Part shown: positions 1-7,496 of the stretch, in pieces
Position numbering within the stretch: position 1 is the first letter of the stretch
Layout: the number at the start of each line of letters is the position of its first letter
NCBI RefSeq assembly: GCF_039523035.1
Contig: NZ_BAAAEN010000005.1
Location: 62,001-126,000 of the forward strand
Direction of reading: 5' to 3'
Length of the DNA: 64,000 bases
Origin: Pigmentiphaga daeguensis
GTDB lineage: Bacteria; Pseudomonadota; Gammaproteobacteria; Burkholderiales; Burkholderiaceae_B
Position numbers and translations under genes: made by a program
The notes under the pieces: generated by a model
Seen by the model: the letters and a program-made list of their open reading frames with translations, nothing else
The model's database searches: none
What the model was told of the DNA's origin: nothing

Positions 1-231
1 CCCCTGTCCATGGTGGTCGTGATCATCACCGAAATGATCGGCGACAGCACCGGGCTGGGCTACTACATCGCCTACGCGTCGGCTTCCTTCATGTATGCCG
101 AGTCCTACGCCGGCGTGATCGCCGTGGCGCTGATCGGCTTCACCCTCGACCGTCTGCTCGTCGCCGTGCGCGGCAGGATCATCTTCTGGGAGCCCGACGG
201 CGCGGCCCGGAGTTCCCGTCCTTCCCATTGA
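1..231 (+). CDS. ABC transporter permease, C-terminal fragment (SsuC/TauC type)
   Basis: The reading frame is open from the first base of the window and stops with TGA at 229-231, so only the last 76 or so residues are seen. The fragment has one clear hydrophobic stretch (around GYYIAYASASFMYAESYAGV) followed by a second (VIAVALIGFTLDRLLVAV) and a short charged tail, which is the usual end of a binding-protein-dependent permease of the nitrate/sulfonate/taurine group. Its partners (ATPase, binding protein) would lie upstream of the window. It ends 10 bases before a class II aldolase gene on the same strand, so the two are probably co-transcribed and the transporter may bring in the substrate of the enzymes downstream. 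Confidence 0.7.
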   Translation, partial: PLSMVVVIITEMIGDSTGLGYYIAYASASFMYAESYAGVIAVALIGFTLDRLLVAVRGRIIFWEPDGAARSSRPSH

Positions 232-241
232 GGCTCCCACG

Positions 242-967
242 ATGTCTATCGACGAACAACTGGAACAACTGGCGACGGCCTGCCGCGTCCTGGAAATGGA
301 AGGCCATGGCGACATGACCCTGGGCCACCTGTCGCTGCGCGATCCGCAAGGGCGCGGCTTCTGGCTCAAGCGCAACGCGCGCGGCCTGGGCGAGATCCTG
401 TCCGCCGCCGACTTCGTGCTGGTCGGCCACGATGGCGCCAAGCTGGAAGGGGAAGGGGGGCGCCATTCTGAGTGGCCCATCCATTCCGAGATCCTGAAGG
501 CGCGGCCCGACGTCAACGTCGTCGCCCATACCCATCCCTTCCACGCCAGCATCCTGTCGTCGTTCGGCACCGCGCTGGCGCCGTTCACGCTGGATGCCGA
601 CTACTTCGACGAACTGCCCTGCCACCGGGACGAGGCCGCGCTGCTCAAGACCGAGGAAGAGGGCGCCGCGCTGGCCCGCACCCTGGGACCGCATTTCGCC
701 GTGCTGATGGCCAATCACGGCGTCACCTTTTGCGGCACGTCCATCGCCCATGCCGTCTGCGTGGGGGTCTTCCTGGAGCGCGCCGCGCGCATCCACGTGC
801 TGGGTTCGCAGATGCGCGCCGAAGCGACCTTCCCCATGCCGCCCGTGCGGCGGCGCCGGCGCGAACAGATCATGACGCCCGTCCACATCGAGCATTCCTG
901 GAACTACTTCGTCCGCAAGCTCGCGTGGCAGGAAAAGGCCCGCGGCGATGCCGCGCTGTTCGCCTGA
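242..967 (+). CDS. class II aldolase/adducin family protein
   Basis: The 241-residue protein has the metal-dependent class II aldolase fold. Visible landmarks are an IHSEI segment near residue 80 that carries the conserved glutamate, the zinc-binding HTHPFHA segment near residue 97, and a later NHG motif (residues about 159-161) that supplies the third histidine. Members cleave or epimerise sugar phosphates or decarboxylate small hydroxyacids; the substrate cannot be read from the sequence. It starts 10 bases after the ABC permease and ends 13 bases before a cysteine hydrolase, so it is part of a small operon. A basic patch (RRRRRE) near the C-terminus is unusual but does not break the fold. 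Confidence 0.8.
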   Translation: MSIDEQLEQLATACRVLEMEGHGDMTLGHLSLRDPQGRGFWLKRNARGLGEILSAADFVLVGHDGAKLEGEGGRHSEWPIHSEILKARPDVNVVAHTHPFHASILSSFGTALAPFTLDADYFDELPCHRDEAALLKTEEEGAALARTLGPHFAVLMANHGVTFCGTSIAHAVCVGVFLERAARIHVLGSQMRAEATFPMPPVRRRRREQIMTPVHIEHSWNYFVRKLAWQEKARGDAALFA

Positions 968-980
968 GGAGGCCCTGGAC

Positions 981-1691
981 ATGGCCACGCTCGAATCGCT
1001 GTATTCGTACCTGACGCCGCGCGACCGTGAGATCATCGAGCTGTCCGGCTACGGCGCCCGCATGGGATTCGGCGCGTGCCCGGCCCTGGTGATCGTCGAC
1101 GCCACCTATGGTTTTTGCGGCGACCGGCGCGAACCCATCACCGACTCCGTTCGCCGCTGGCCCAACTCTTGCGGCGAGGCAAGCTGGGACGCCATCGACC
1201 GCATCCGCGAACTGCTGGCCGCCTTTCGCGCGCAGCAGCGGCCCGTCATCTACACGCGGGGCGCGTACCGGGACGACAAATGGGACATGGGTTCGTGGCT
1301 GTGGAAGCATGCACGATCGCGGCCGCAAGAGGCTCCGGTGTCCCAATCCGATCGGCATCATGACGAGATCGTCGAGGAAATCGCTCCGCAGCCCAGCGAC
1401 CTCGTCATCGGCAAGCAGAAGCCGTCGGCGTTCTTCTCGACGCCGCTGCAGTCCTACCTGACCCTGCTGGGTGCGGATTCGCTGGTGGTGGCGGGCGGCA
1501 GCACCTCGGGCTGCGTGCGTGCCACCGTGGTGGATGGCTTCAGCGCCAACTACCGCATCGCCGTGGCTGCCGACGCCTGCTTCGACCGCCTGCAATCCAG
1601 CCATGCGATGAGCCTGCTGGACATGCATGCGAAGTATGCCGACGTGCTGGATACGGCGGACATCCTGGGGCACTTCGGCGCGTCGGCCTGA
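981..1691 (+). CDS. isochorismatase-family cysteine hydrolase
   Basis: This 236-residue protein belongs to the isochorismatase-like superfamily, whose members hydrolyse amides such as N-carbamoylsarcosine, maleamate or ureidoacrylate. The three catalytic positions are visible: Asp in ALVIVDATYGF, Lys in VIGKQKPSAFF and the nucleophile Cys in GGSTSGCVRATVVD. The start at 981 is chosen because a GAGGAGG ribosome-binding site sits 8 bases upstream; an earlier in-frame start at 948 would overlap the aldolase. It is closer to the carbamoylsarcosine/maleamate amidase branch than to the second hydrolase at 3319. The substrate is unknown; association with an aldolase and a transporter suggests catabolism of an amide. 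Confidence 0.8.
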   Translation: MATLESLYSYLTPRDREIIELSGYGARMGFGACPALVIVDATYGFCGDRREPITDSVRRWPNSCGEASWDAIDRIRELLAAFRAQQRPVIYTRGAYRDDKWDMGSWLWKHARSRPQEAPVSQSDRHHDEIVEEIAPQPSDLVIGKQKPSAFFSTPLQSYLTLLGADSLVVAGGSTSGCVRATVVDGFSANYRIAVAADACFDRLQSSHAMSLLDMHAKYADVLDTADILGHFGASA

Positions 1692-1700
1692 CCGGGCGTT

Positions 1701-2543
1701 TCAATCCAGCGCGATATTCAAGCGCTTGAGCACCTGCCCGAACCGCCGGGTCTCGTCGGCCAGCTCCTTCACGTACTCGGCGCGTTCCAGCACGTAGGGC
1801 TCGTAGAACATCGCGTCGTAGCGCTTGAGGACCTCCGGGTCGCGCAATACCTGCGCCACGTCGCGCTGGATCTTGTCGGCGACCGCCGCGGGCGTGCCCT
1901 TGGGCGCCAGCAGCGCGACCGATCCCGCCAGGTCGAAGTCCGCCGGTCCGCCGGATTCCGCGATGGTGGGGACGTCCGGGAAGCCCGCCAGCCGCCGGGG
2001 CGCCGAGACGGCCAGGTAGCGGACCTTGCCGGCGCGCTGCAGGGGGCCGGCGCTGCCGCCGAACCACGAACCGTAGGTGACCGAGCCGGGTTTGGCGCGC
2101 GCCGCCTGGAGCAGGTCGCCGGTGCCGCGGAAGGGGCTGTCCACCGGTACCACTACGAAGAAGTAGTTGCGCAGCATGGGCGTGATGGGCTCGAAGTCGC
2201 GCATCAGGTCGTAGGGCAGTTTCTTGAACAGGTAGGGATGGGCGCTGGTCTGCGCGTTGTCCATCTGGAGCAGGGTGTAGCCGTCGGCGGGACTGCGCTT
2301 GGCGGCGTCGATGGCGATGAAGCCGTTGCCGCCCGGCTTGTTCTCGACCATGACGGGCTGTCCCCATTTCTGCGACAGCCGGTCGGCCACCAGCCGCAGC
2401 GCGACGTCGGGGCCGCTGCCCACGGGGAAGGTGGAGACCACCCGCACGGGTTTGGCGGGGTAGTCCTGGGCGTGCGTCGGCGCGGCGCCGCACAGGGCCA
2501 GCGTGATCGCCGCGAGCACGGAATGGATGATTGGCGTTTTCAT
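1701..2543 (-). CDS. Bug-family (TctC) periplasmic solute-binding protein, internally shortened
   Basis: The product begins with a signal peptide (MKTPIIHSVLAAITLALCGA, then THAQ) and continues with the Bug-family pattern: DYPAKPVRVVSTFPVGSGPD, then ENKPGGNG, and later PDVPTIAESG. It is only 280 residues long, against about 320-330 for the family. The gap lies after GSWFGGSAGP: the usual block containing the H-x-PY-x-G and PA-x(2)-D-x(3)-G motifs is absent and the sequence resumes at LQRAGKVRYLAVSA. About 45-50 residues are missing in frame, which removes ligand-contacting loops, so the protein may not bind its ligand. The start at 2543 is set by the signal peptide. The gene converges on the cysteine hydrolase at 981-1691. 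Confidence 0.75.
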   Translation of the reverse strand: MKTPIIHSVLAAITLALCGAAPTHAQDYPAKPVRVVSTFPVGSGPDVALRLVADRLSQKWGQPVMVENKPGGNGFIAIDAAKRSPADGYTLLQMDNAQTSAHPYLFKKLPYDLMRDFEPITPMLRNYFFVVVPVDSPFRGTGDLLQAARAKPGSVTYGSWFGGSAGPLQRAGKVRYLAVSAPRRLAGFPDVPTIAESGGPADFDLAGSVALLAPKGTPAAVADKIQRDVAQVLRDPEVLKRYDAMFYEPYVLERAEYVKELADETRRFGQVLKRLNIALD

Positions 2544-2627
2544 GGTCCGGATTCCCGAAGGTTGAGCAAGCCACCCCACCAGCGGGTGGCCCCGCCACTG
2601 TGCCATTGCCGCAGGCCGGAGGGGATG

Positions 2628-2727
2628 GGGCATAAGCGCTTTCGGGACCGGCAGAAGCATTTTGATGGCCGGCGGGCGGGCATAAGTTTTTTCGCCCCAG
2701 GCAGAAGCATTGCCGGCTGGCGCCAGC
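2628..2727. repeat. imperfect 50-bp tandem duplication in a divergent promoter region
   Basis: Two 50-bp units (2628-2677 and 2678-2727) share three blocks at exactly 50-bp spacing: GGGCATAAG at 2628 and 2678, TTTCG at 2640 and 2690, and GGCAGAAGCATT at 2650 and 2700. The array fills the gap between the divergently transcribed Bug gene (start 2543) and the cupin dioxygenase gene (start 2774). Conserved blocks at a fixed spacing suggest duplicated regulator-binding sites, but no regulator can be assigned from sequence. Confidence 0.65.
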
Positions 2728-2773
2728 CCCGCGGGGAGCCGAGAATGGGGGGATTCACTACCAGGACATAGCG

Positions 2774-3307
2774 ATGAAACTATTTCCCAGCCTGCAATTG
2801 CACATGCCGCAAATCGATTTGCAGGAAATCATGGAGCACTTGCGGCACAACGAGGAGCGGCGGACCTATCCGTTGTGGCAGGAGGACGACTGCCTGTGCT
2901 TCATTGCGCGCGGCCGTGAATACCGCAGCGAGTTCCACCTGAATCCCAGCCACGAGATGCAGTATTCGCTGAAGGGGGACCTGCACCTGCACTATCGTAC
3001 GCCCGAGGGGGTGGAGAAAGTCGCGGTGGTTCCCGAAGGACATTGTCTTTACCAGCCGCCCATGGTGCCGCATTCGCCGCGTTTCCCGCCCGATGCGTTC
3101 CAGCTCGTGGTCGAGCGCAAGCGCCGGCCTGGCGAAGTGGACCGCTTCCATTGGTTCTGCCCTTCTTGCGACAATCTGCTGCACGAGGAACGCTTCATCG
3201 TCAGTGATTACGGTACCGATCCGGTATCGCGGGCCTACGACAATTTCTGGGGTTCGCTCGATTTCCGCACCTGCAAGAAGTGCGGCACCATCATGCCGGA
3301 CCGTTGA
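2774..3307 (+). CDS. 3-hydroxyanthranilate 3,4-dioxygenase-like cupin dioxygenase
   Basis: The 177-residue protein aligns along its length with bacterial 3-hydroxyanthranilate 3,4-dioxygenase, a non-haem iron enzyme that opens the ring of an aminophenol. Iron ligands expected for the family are present at His55, Glu61 and His100, with Arg51 and Glu114 in the pocket. The second, structural metal site is also complete (Cys129, Cys132, Cys167, Cys170). One difference stands out: the family's second substrate-carboxylate arginine, normally four residues after the last histidine ligand, is Phe104 here, with Arg103 shifted by one. I infer a related but not necessarily identical aminophenol-type substrate. 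The gene is followed 11 bases later by a cysteine hydrolase and then by a LysR regulator. Confidence 0.75.
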   Translation: MKLFPSLQLHMPQIDLQEIMEHLRHNEERRTYPLWQEDDCLCFIARGREYRSEFHLNPSHEMQYSLKGDLHLHYRTPEGVEKVAVVPEGHCLYQPPMVPHSPRFPPDAFQLVVERKRRPGEVDRFHWFCPSCDNLLHEERFIVSDYGTDPVSRAYDNFWGSLDFRTCKKCGTIMPDR

Positions 3308-3318
3308 AGGGGGGGGCC

Positions 3319-3984
3319 ATGAGCAATATCCTACGCACCCTGGCGGAGAAAGCGCAGCCGCGACACACGGCGTTAGTGATCGTCGATATGCAGAACGATT
3401 TCTGCGCCCAGGGCGGCTACCTGCAGCGCACCCGGGCTGAAAGCGGCCGCCATCCCATCCGGGTGGACGAGAATGCCGCCATCGCCGACCGGATCGGCGC
3501 ATTGGCGGACGGGGCCAGGCGATCGGGGGCTGCGGTCGCATGGTTGCGCTCGGTCTACGATTTCAAGTACCTGGCGGAGGCCCACGTCGCCATGCGGGAT
3601 GCCGAGGGCTGCTGCATGGAGGGAACCTGGGGCGCCGACTTCTTCCGCATTCAACCCCGGGAGGGGGACATCGTCGTGGACAAGCACACGTTCAGCGGTT
3701 TCCACGAGACCGGGCTGCACGCGCAGTTGCAGGAGCGGGGTATCAGGACGCTGGTGATGGCGGGCGTGGCCACCAATGTCTGCGTCGATTCGACCCTCAG
3801 GCACGGATTCTTCCTCGGCTATCACATCGTCGTGGCGGAGGATTGCGTGGGCAGCGGTAACGCGGCTGGCCACGAGGGCACGTTATCGACGGTCCGGGTG
3901 AATTTTGGCGAGGTCACGACCTCGGTCGAGCTCCTGCGTTTGTTCGGCAAGCACGCCCCTGCCGACGCCCTTTCGGCCCTTTGA
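3319..3984 (+). CDS. isochorismatase-family cysteine hydrolase
   Basis: The 221-residue product carries the full catalytic triad of cysteine amidohydrolases: Asp in LVIVDMQNDFC, Lys in VVDKHTFSGF and Cys in GVATNVCVDSTLR. The pattern resembles ureidoacrylate/peroxyureidoacrylate amidohydrolases (RutB-like) more than the hydrolase at 981. The start at 3319 is supported by a purine-rich GAAGGGGGGG just upstream. Its stop codon overlaps the start of the LysR gene (TGATG), so the dioxygenase, this hydrolase and the regulator form one operon. A plausible role, by inference only, is removal of an amide or amino group from a ring-cleavage product. Confidence 0.8.
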   Translation: MSNILRTLAEKAQPRHTALVIVDMQNDFCAQGGYLQRTRAESGRHPIRVDENAAIADRIGALADGARRSGAAVAWLRSVYDFKYLAEAHVAMRDAEGCCMEGTWGADFFRIQPREGDIVVDKHTFSGFHETGLHAQLQERGIRTLVMAGVATNVCVDSTLRHGFFLGYHIVVAEDCVGSGNAAGHEGTLSTVRVNFGEVTTSVELLRLFGKHAPADALSAL

Positions 3985-5231
3985 TGCTCCACACCAAGCA
4001 CCTGCGCCCCTTCCTGGCCGTCGTGCGCCACGGCAACCTGGCCCGTGCGAGCGAGGAACTACGCCGCGCCCAGTCGGCCGTGTCGCGTTCGGTGCAGGAG
4101 CTGGAAGGCTGGTTCGGCGTCGCGCTGTTCGAGCGCAGCGCGCGCCAGTGGCTGTTGACCGACTTCGGCCAGGCGCTGCACCGACGGACCGAGTTGGCGT
4201 TCGCCGAACTGCAGCAAGCCTGCGACACGTTGTGCGAGCGCTACCCCGAGTCGGCGCCGCGTCTGCGCACCGCGCCGTTCTTTTCATTGGCCGTGCACGA
4301 GCGGCGCCTGGAACTGTTGTTCGCCTTTACCGAGCGCAAGCACATCAGCACGGCGGCGGCGGCGGTGGGCGTTTCCCAGCCGGCCGCCAGCATGGCGCTG
4401 TACGACCTGGAGGCCAGCGTCGGCGTGCCTCTGTTCGACCGCGCGCATGCCGGCGTCGCATTGAACGAATGCGGCGAGCTGCTGCTGGCGCATGTGAAGC
4501 GGGCATTGGCGCAGTTGCGCCTGGCCGGCACCGAGATCTCGGCGCTGAAGGGCGTGATCGAAGGACAGGTGGTGGTCGGGGCGCTGCCGTTCAGCCGTCC
4601 GTATGTGTTGCCGGTGGCCATCGGCAGTGTGCTGGCCCGGCATCCGCGCCTCCAGGTGCGCACGCTGGAGGCGCCCATGGACACGCTGGTGGCGGGCCTG
4701 CGGCTGGGCGACGTGGATTTCCTGGTGGGCGCGCTGCCGGTGGAACCGCTGGAAAGCGCGCTGGTGGTCGAGCAGTTGATGCGCGAGCCCATGGTGGTGC
4801 TGGCGCGCCGCGATCATCCGCTGGCCGGCGCGGCGGCCCTGGACCTGGCCGACCTGATGGAAGCCGCATGGGTGCTGCCCCGGCAGGGCACGCCTACGCG
4901 CGAGGCGCTGGGTGCATGCCTGGCGCAGCATGGGTTGCCGGAACCGCAGGTGGCGGTGGAGTCGTCGGACATTTCCCTGATCCGGGGGCTGCTGCTGGAG
5001 ACCGACATGCTGTCGGCGGCTTCGCGCCAGTTGTTCCCGCACGAACTGCGGGCGGGCATCCTGGTGGAGTTGCCGGTGGTGCTGGTGGGCACCGAGCGTT
5101 CCATGGGCATCCTGCGTCGCACGCAGGAGCATTCGTCGCCGGGGGCGCAATTGCTGATCGAGGCGATCCGTCAGGTGTGCCGCGACGAATCAGGGGAAAA
5201 GGATCAGAGGTCGGCGGCCGCGCGGCCGTAG
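3984..5231 (+). CDS. LysR-type regulator with two tandem N-terminal HTH domains
   Basis: The 415-residue protein is about 100 residues longer than an ordinary LysR regulator because it has two LysR-type winged-helix domains in series. The first spans roughly residues 5-65 (with ASEELRRAQSAVSRSVQELE), the second residues 108-165 (with AAAAVGVSQPAASMALYDLE). Each ends in its own LF-E/D-R signature. A normal effector-binding domain follows from about residue 195. The ATG at 3984 overlaps the stop of the upstream hydrolase gene; a TTG three bases earlier is possible. The 3' end overlaps the convergent marR-type gene by 28 bases. It probably controls the adjacent dioxygenase-hydrolase operon. Confidence 0.85.
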   Translation: MLHTKHLRPFLAVVRHGNLARASEELRRAQSAVSRSVQELEGWFGVALFERSARQWLLTDFGQALHRRTELAFAELQQACDTLCERYPESAPRLRTAPFFSLAVHERRLELLFAFTERKHISTAAAAVGVSQPAASMALYDLEASVGVPLFDRAHAGVALNECGELLLAHVKRALAQLRLAGTEISALKGVIEGQVVVGALPFSRPYVLPVAIGSVLARHPRLQVRTLEAPMDTLVAGLRLGDVDFLVGALPVEPLESALVVEQLMREPMVVLARRDHPLAGAAALDLADLMEAAWVLPRQGTPTREALGACLAQHGLPEPQVAVESSDISLIRGLLLETDMLSAASRQLFPHELRAGILVELPVVLVGTERSMGILRRTQEHSSPGAQLLIEAIRQVCRDESGEKDQRSAAARP

Positions 5232-5689
5232 TGGTTGTTGGCCTGCACCAGCTTGGAAAGCAGGCGCATGAAGGTTTCCTGGTCTTTCTTGCTGAGCGGG
5301 GCGATCAGCCGCTGCTGGGCGCGTGTCATGCCGTCCTGCAACTGGCCCATGACGCGCAGTCCTTCCTCGGTGATGAAGGATTGCCGCGAGCGGCGGTCGT
5401 CGGGATCCACGCGGCGCGTCAGGTAGCCCTTGCGTTCGAGCCGCTTGACGACGTCGGCCGTGGTGGTGCGGTCCAGCCCGAGTTCGTGGCCGATCGTCTT
5501 CTGGTCGCTGCCCGGCTGCAGGGACAGGGCGGTCAGGATGCCGTACTGGACCGGGGTGATCTCGTTGCTGCATTCCTCGAAGAACATCGCATAGTGGATC
5601 TGGTTCAGGCGGCGGACCAGGTATCCCGCGCGCGACCAGAGCACCTGCTCGGCGGGATCGAAAGGGTGCGAGGGGGGGGATTGGGTCAT
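5204..5689 (-). CDS. picR: MarR-family repressor of the pyridine-carboxylate cluster (PicR/NicR/BpsR type)
   Basis: The 161-residue protein is a typical MarR dimer subunit with a winged helix (QKTIGHELGLDRTTTADVVK as the HTH, followed by RRSRQSFIT as the wing). Its N-terminal part (DPAEQVLWSRAGYLVRRLNQ) resembles my recollection of the Bordetella regulator BpsR, which controls nicotinate catabolism, and of PicR-type regulators. The start at 5689 removes an Arg/Gly-rich extension with no family match. It is the last gene of the minus-strand catabolic series but has an 89-base upstream gap containing a palindromic candidate operator, so it may have its own autoregulated promoter. The effector is probably a hydroxylated pyridine carboxylate (inference). 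Confidence 0.8.
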   Translation of the reverse strand: MTQSPPSHPFDPAEQVLWSRAGYLVRRLNQIHYAMFFEECSNEITPVQYGILTALSLQPGSDQKTIGHELGLDRTTTADVVKRLERKGYLTRRVDPDDRRSRQSFITEEGLRVMGQLQDGMTRAQQRLIAPLSKKDQETFMRLLSKLVQANNHYGRAAADL

Positions 5690-5740
5690 TGTGGGGTGCT
5701 TCACAGGTATACCGGCGCCGGCGCGGGGCCGGCGCATTTT

Positions 5741-5756
5741 TACTCAGTATACTGCG
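5741..5756. promoter_or_regulatory. candidate MarR operator upstream of picR
   Basis: The segment TACTCAGTATACTGCG contains the perfect 10-bp palindrome CAGTATACTG (5745-5754). On the minus strand it includes TATACT, a good -10 element for the marR-type gene, although no convincing -35 is visible. The ACTCAGTA-NNN-TG pattern recurs twice before the first gene of the operon at 20202-20246. Confidence 0.6.
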
Positions 5757-5778
5757 GACCACCCATCGGGCCCAGGAA

Positions 5779-6411
5779 TCAACGGCTGGCGGCCGCCCCC
5801 AGCGCCTGCAGCACCTCGTCGCGCGGCATGACGGCGGCGTATTTCTGCTGCATGTCGAACAGGTTGGCCTCGTGCGGGCCGAGCGCCCGATCGCCCACGC
5901 AGTCCGAGGCGACGACGGGGCGCAGGCCATGGCACATGGCGTCCACGACGCTGGCGCGCACGCAGCCGCTGGTGACCGCGCCGGCCACGATCAGCGTGCG
6001 CACGCCGCGCTGCGCGAGCCATGCGGCCAGCGTGGTGCCGAAGAAGGCCGAGGGCAGCGTCTTGCGCACCACGAGTTCGCCCGGAGCCGGGGCCAGCTCG
6101 GGGACGATGGCGCTGGCGGGGGCGTGTTCCTTCAGTTTCAGCAGGCCGGGGACCTTTTCGGTGAATACGTTGCCATCGGCGTCGTCGTCGGCGAACACGA
6201 TGCGTGTGTGCGCCACGGGCCACCCGAGCCTGCGGGCCTCGGCCAGCAGCACCGTCGTGCGCTCGATGGCTTCGCGGATGTTGCCGCCGCCGAACATGGC
6301 CGGGTCGGCGAAACCGTTGACGAAATCGACGATGAGCAGCGCGGCCGGTCCGCGCAGTTCGAGATCGGCGCCGAATCCCTGGCGCTGGTAGGTCGAGATT
6401 TCCTTGTGCAT
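5779..6411 (-). CDS. nicF: maleamate amidohydrolase (NicF/PicF type)
   Basis: The 210-residue isochorismatase-fold enzyme is expected to hydrolyse maleamate to maleate and ammonia, the third step from 2,5-dihydroxypyridine. The catalytic Asp (ALLIVDFVNGFAD), Lys (VVRKTLPSAFFGT) and Cys (GAVTSGCVRASVVD) are all present, and the motif context is that of the maleamate/carbamoylsarcosine branch. ATG at 6411 has a GGAG site 7 bases upstream. It lies 13 bases after the ring-cleavage dioxygenase gene. The assignment rests mainly on the complete neighbouring pathway. Confidence 0.85.
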   Translation of the reverse strand: MHKEISTYQRQGFGADLELRGPAALLIVDFVNGFADPAMFGGGNIREAIERTTVLLAEARRLGWPVAHTRIVFADDDADGNVFTEKVPGLLKLKEHAPASAIVPELAPAPGELVVRKTLPSAFFGTTLAAWLAQRGVRTLIVAGAVTSGCVRASVVDAMCHGLRPVVASDCVGDRALGPHEANLFDMQQKYAAVMPRDEVLQALGAAASR

Positions 6412-6424
6412 GATGGCTCCGTGT

Positions 6425-7462
6425 CTAGGCCTGGTCGAGGACCTTGCCGTCCGCGACCATGTCCCGCCCGTCCAGGCTGACGGTGCAGCGGCGCAGCGGG
6501 ATGTCGATGTGGCAGGCGGTGGTGCGGCTTCCGCCGGCTTCGTTGTTGGGGCCGAGAGAGAACAGGAAGTTGCCTTCGAAGGCACGGGCATCCATGCCTA
6601 TGGTGGCTTCGCGGTCGTACAGCCCCAGTGTGGACCAGCGGGCGCGCGGTTGCAAACCCCAGCCTATGTGCGAGATCGCGTAGGCCTCTGGGTCGTCGAA
6701 GGACGCCATGTAGTCGTCGAGCAGGCTGGCCGACAGGCCGCCCTCGATGCGCACCGCGTAGCCGTTCTCCACCGTGAGCGTGATGGGGTCGTCCACGTAG
6801 CATTTCTGGGGCAGCAGGATGTCGCCCCGGTCGATGACGATGCGGCCGCTGGCGCCGCCTTCGTTGGGCCAGGTCAGCGCGAATCCGCTGGGCCAGTGGT
6901 CCCAGCGGCCGGGTTCGTCGACGAAACCGTATTCGCTGATGGCGGGGAATTCGCCCAGGGGGCAGCGCAGGTCCGTGCCGGCGGCCGAGCGCACGCGCAT
7001 CTCGCGGGCGGCCTGGATGTGCGCGGCCGCCGCGGTGACGCGGGTCTTGTCCTCCTGGGTGGGGACCATGCGCATCAGGACTTCGGGCGGTTCGACCGCC
7101 AGCAGGATCTTGGTGCCGGTCTGCAGGATCTCGTGCTGTTCCGGCGAGAAGAGCAGGGTCATCAGGTCCAGGACGAGGTCGCTGGCCTTCAGGGCGGCGA
7201 TGGCGGCGTGGTTGCCGGTCAGGGGCGTCGTGCCCAGGTAGGCCAGCGCGTCCCGGCTCAGGGCCTTCTCGCCGTTGACCGGCGGCAGGTCCAGCCGGTT
7301 GACGATGGCCCCCAGGGACTGGGCGGCGATGGTGGCGCACGACAGGGTCTGCGGATGGGTGGACGCGCTGGTCAGGATGGTCACGGTCTGCCCCGCCTCC
7401 AGGCGGGACAGCGTCAGCACCTGGCGCCAGGCTTCGATGAACGGATAGTCGCTGATGGCCAT
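6425..7462 (-). CDS. nicX: 2,5-dihydroxypyridine 5,6-dioxygenase (NicX/PicD type)
   Basis: This 345-residue protein opens 2,5-dihydroxypyridine to N-formylmaleamate using ferrous iron. NicX-type dioxygenases form their own extradiol-like family with an aminopeptidase-like fold. The iron ligands I recall for the family, two histidines and an aspartate, can be read at His265 (in YAISHIGWGL), His318 and Asp320 (in TTACHIDIPLR), the same numbering as in the characterised Pseudomonas enzyme as I remember it. It sits between the deformylase and the maleamate amidase genes, in pathway company. This is the most diagnostic gene for the pyridine pathway. Confidence 0.92.
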   Translation of the reverse strand: MAISDYPFIEAWRQVLTLSRLEAGQTVTILTSASTHPQTLSCATIAAQSLGAIVNRLDLPPVNGEKALSRDALAYLGTTPLTGNHAAIAALKASDLVLDLMTLLFSPEQHEILQTGTKILLAVEPPEVLMRMVPTQEDKTRVTAAAAHIQAAREMRVRSAAGTDLRCPLGEFPAISEYGFVDEPGRWDHWPSGFALTWPNEGGASGRIVIDRGDILLPQKCYVDDPITLTVENGYAVRIEGGLSASLLDDYMASFDDPEAYAISHIGWGLQPRARWSTLGLYDREATIGMDARAFEGNFLFSLGPNNEAGGSRTTACHIDIPLRRCTVSLDGRDMVADGKVLDQA

Positions 7463-7496
7463 GGTCTTGCCTGTGGTCTGGAGGTGGAGAGGGATC

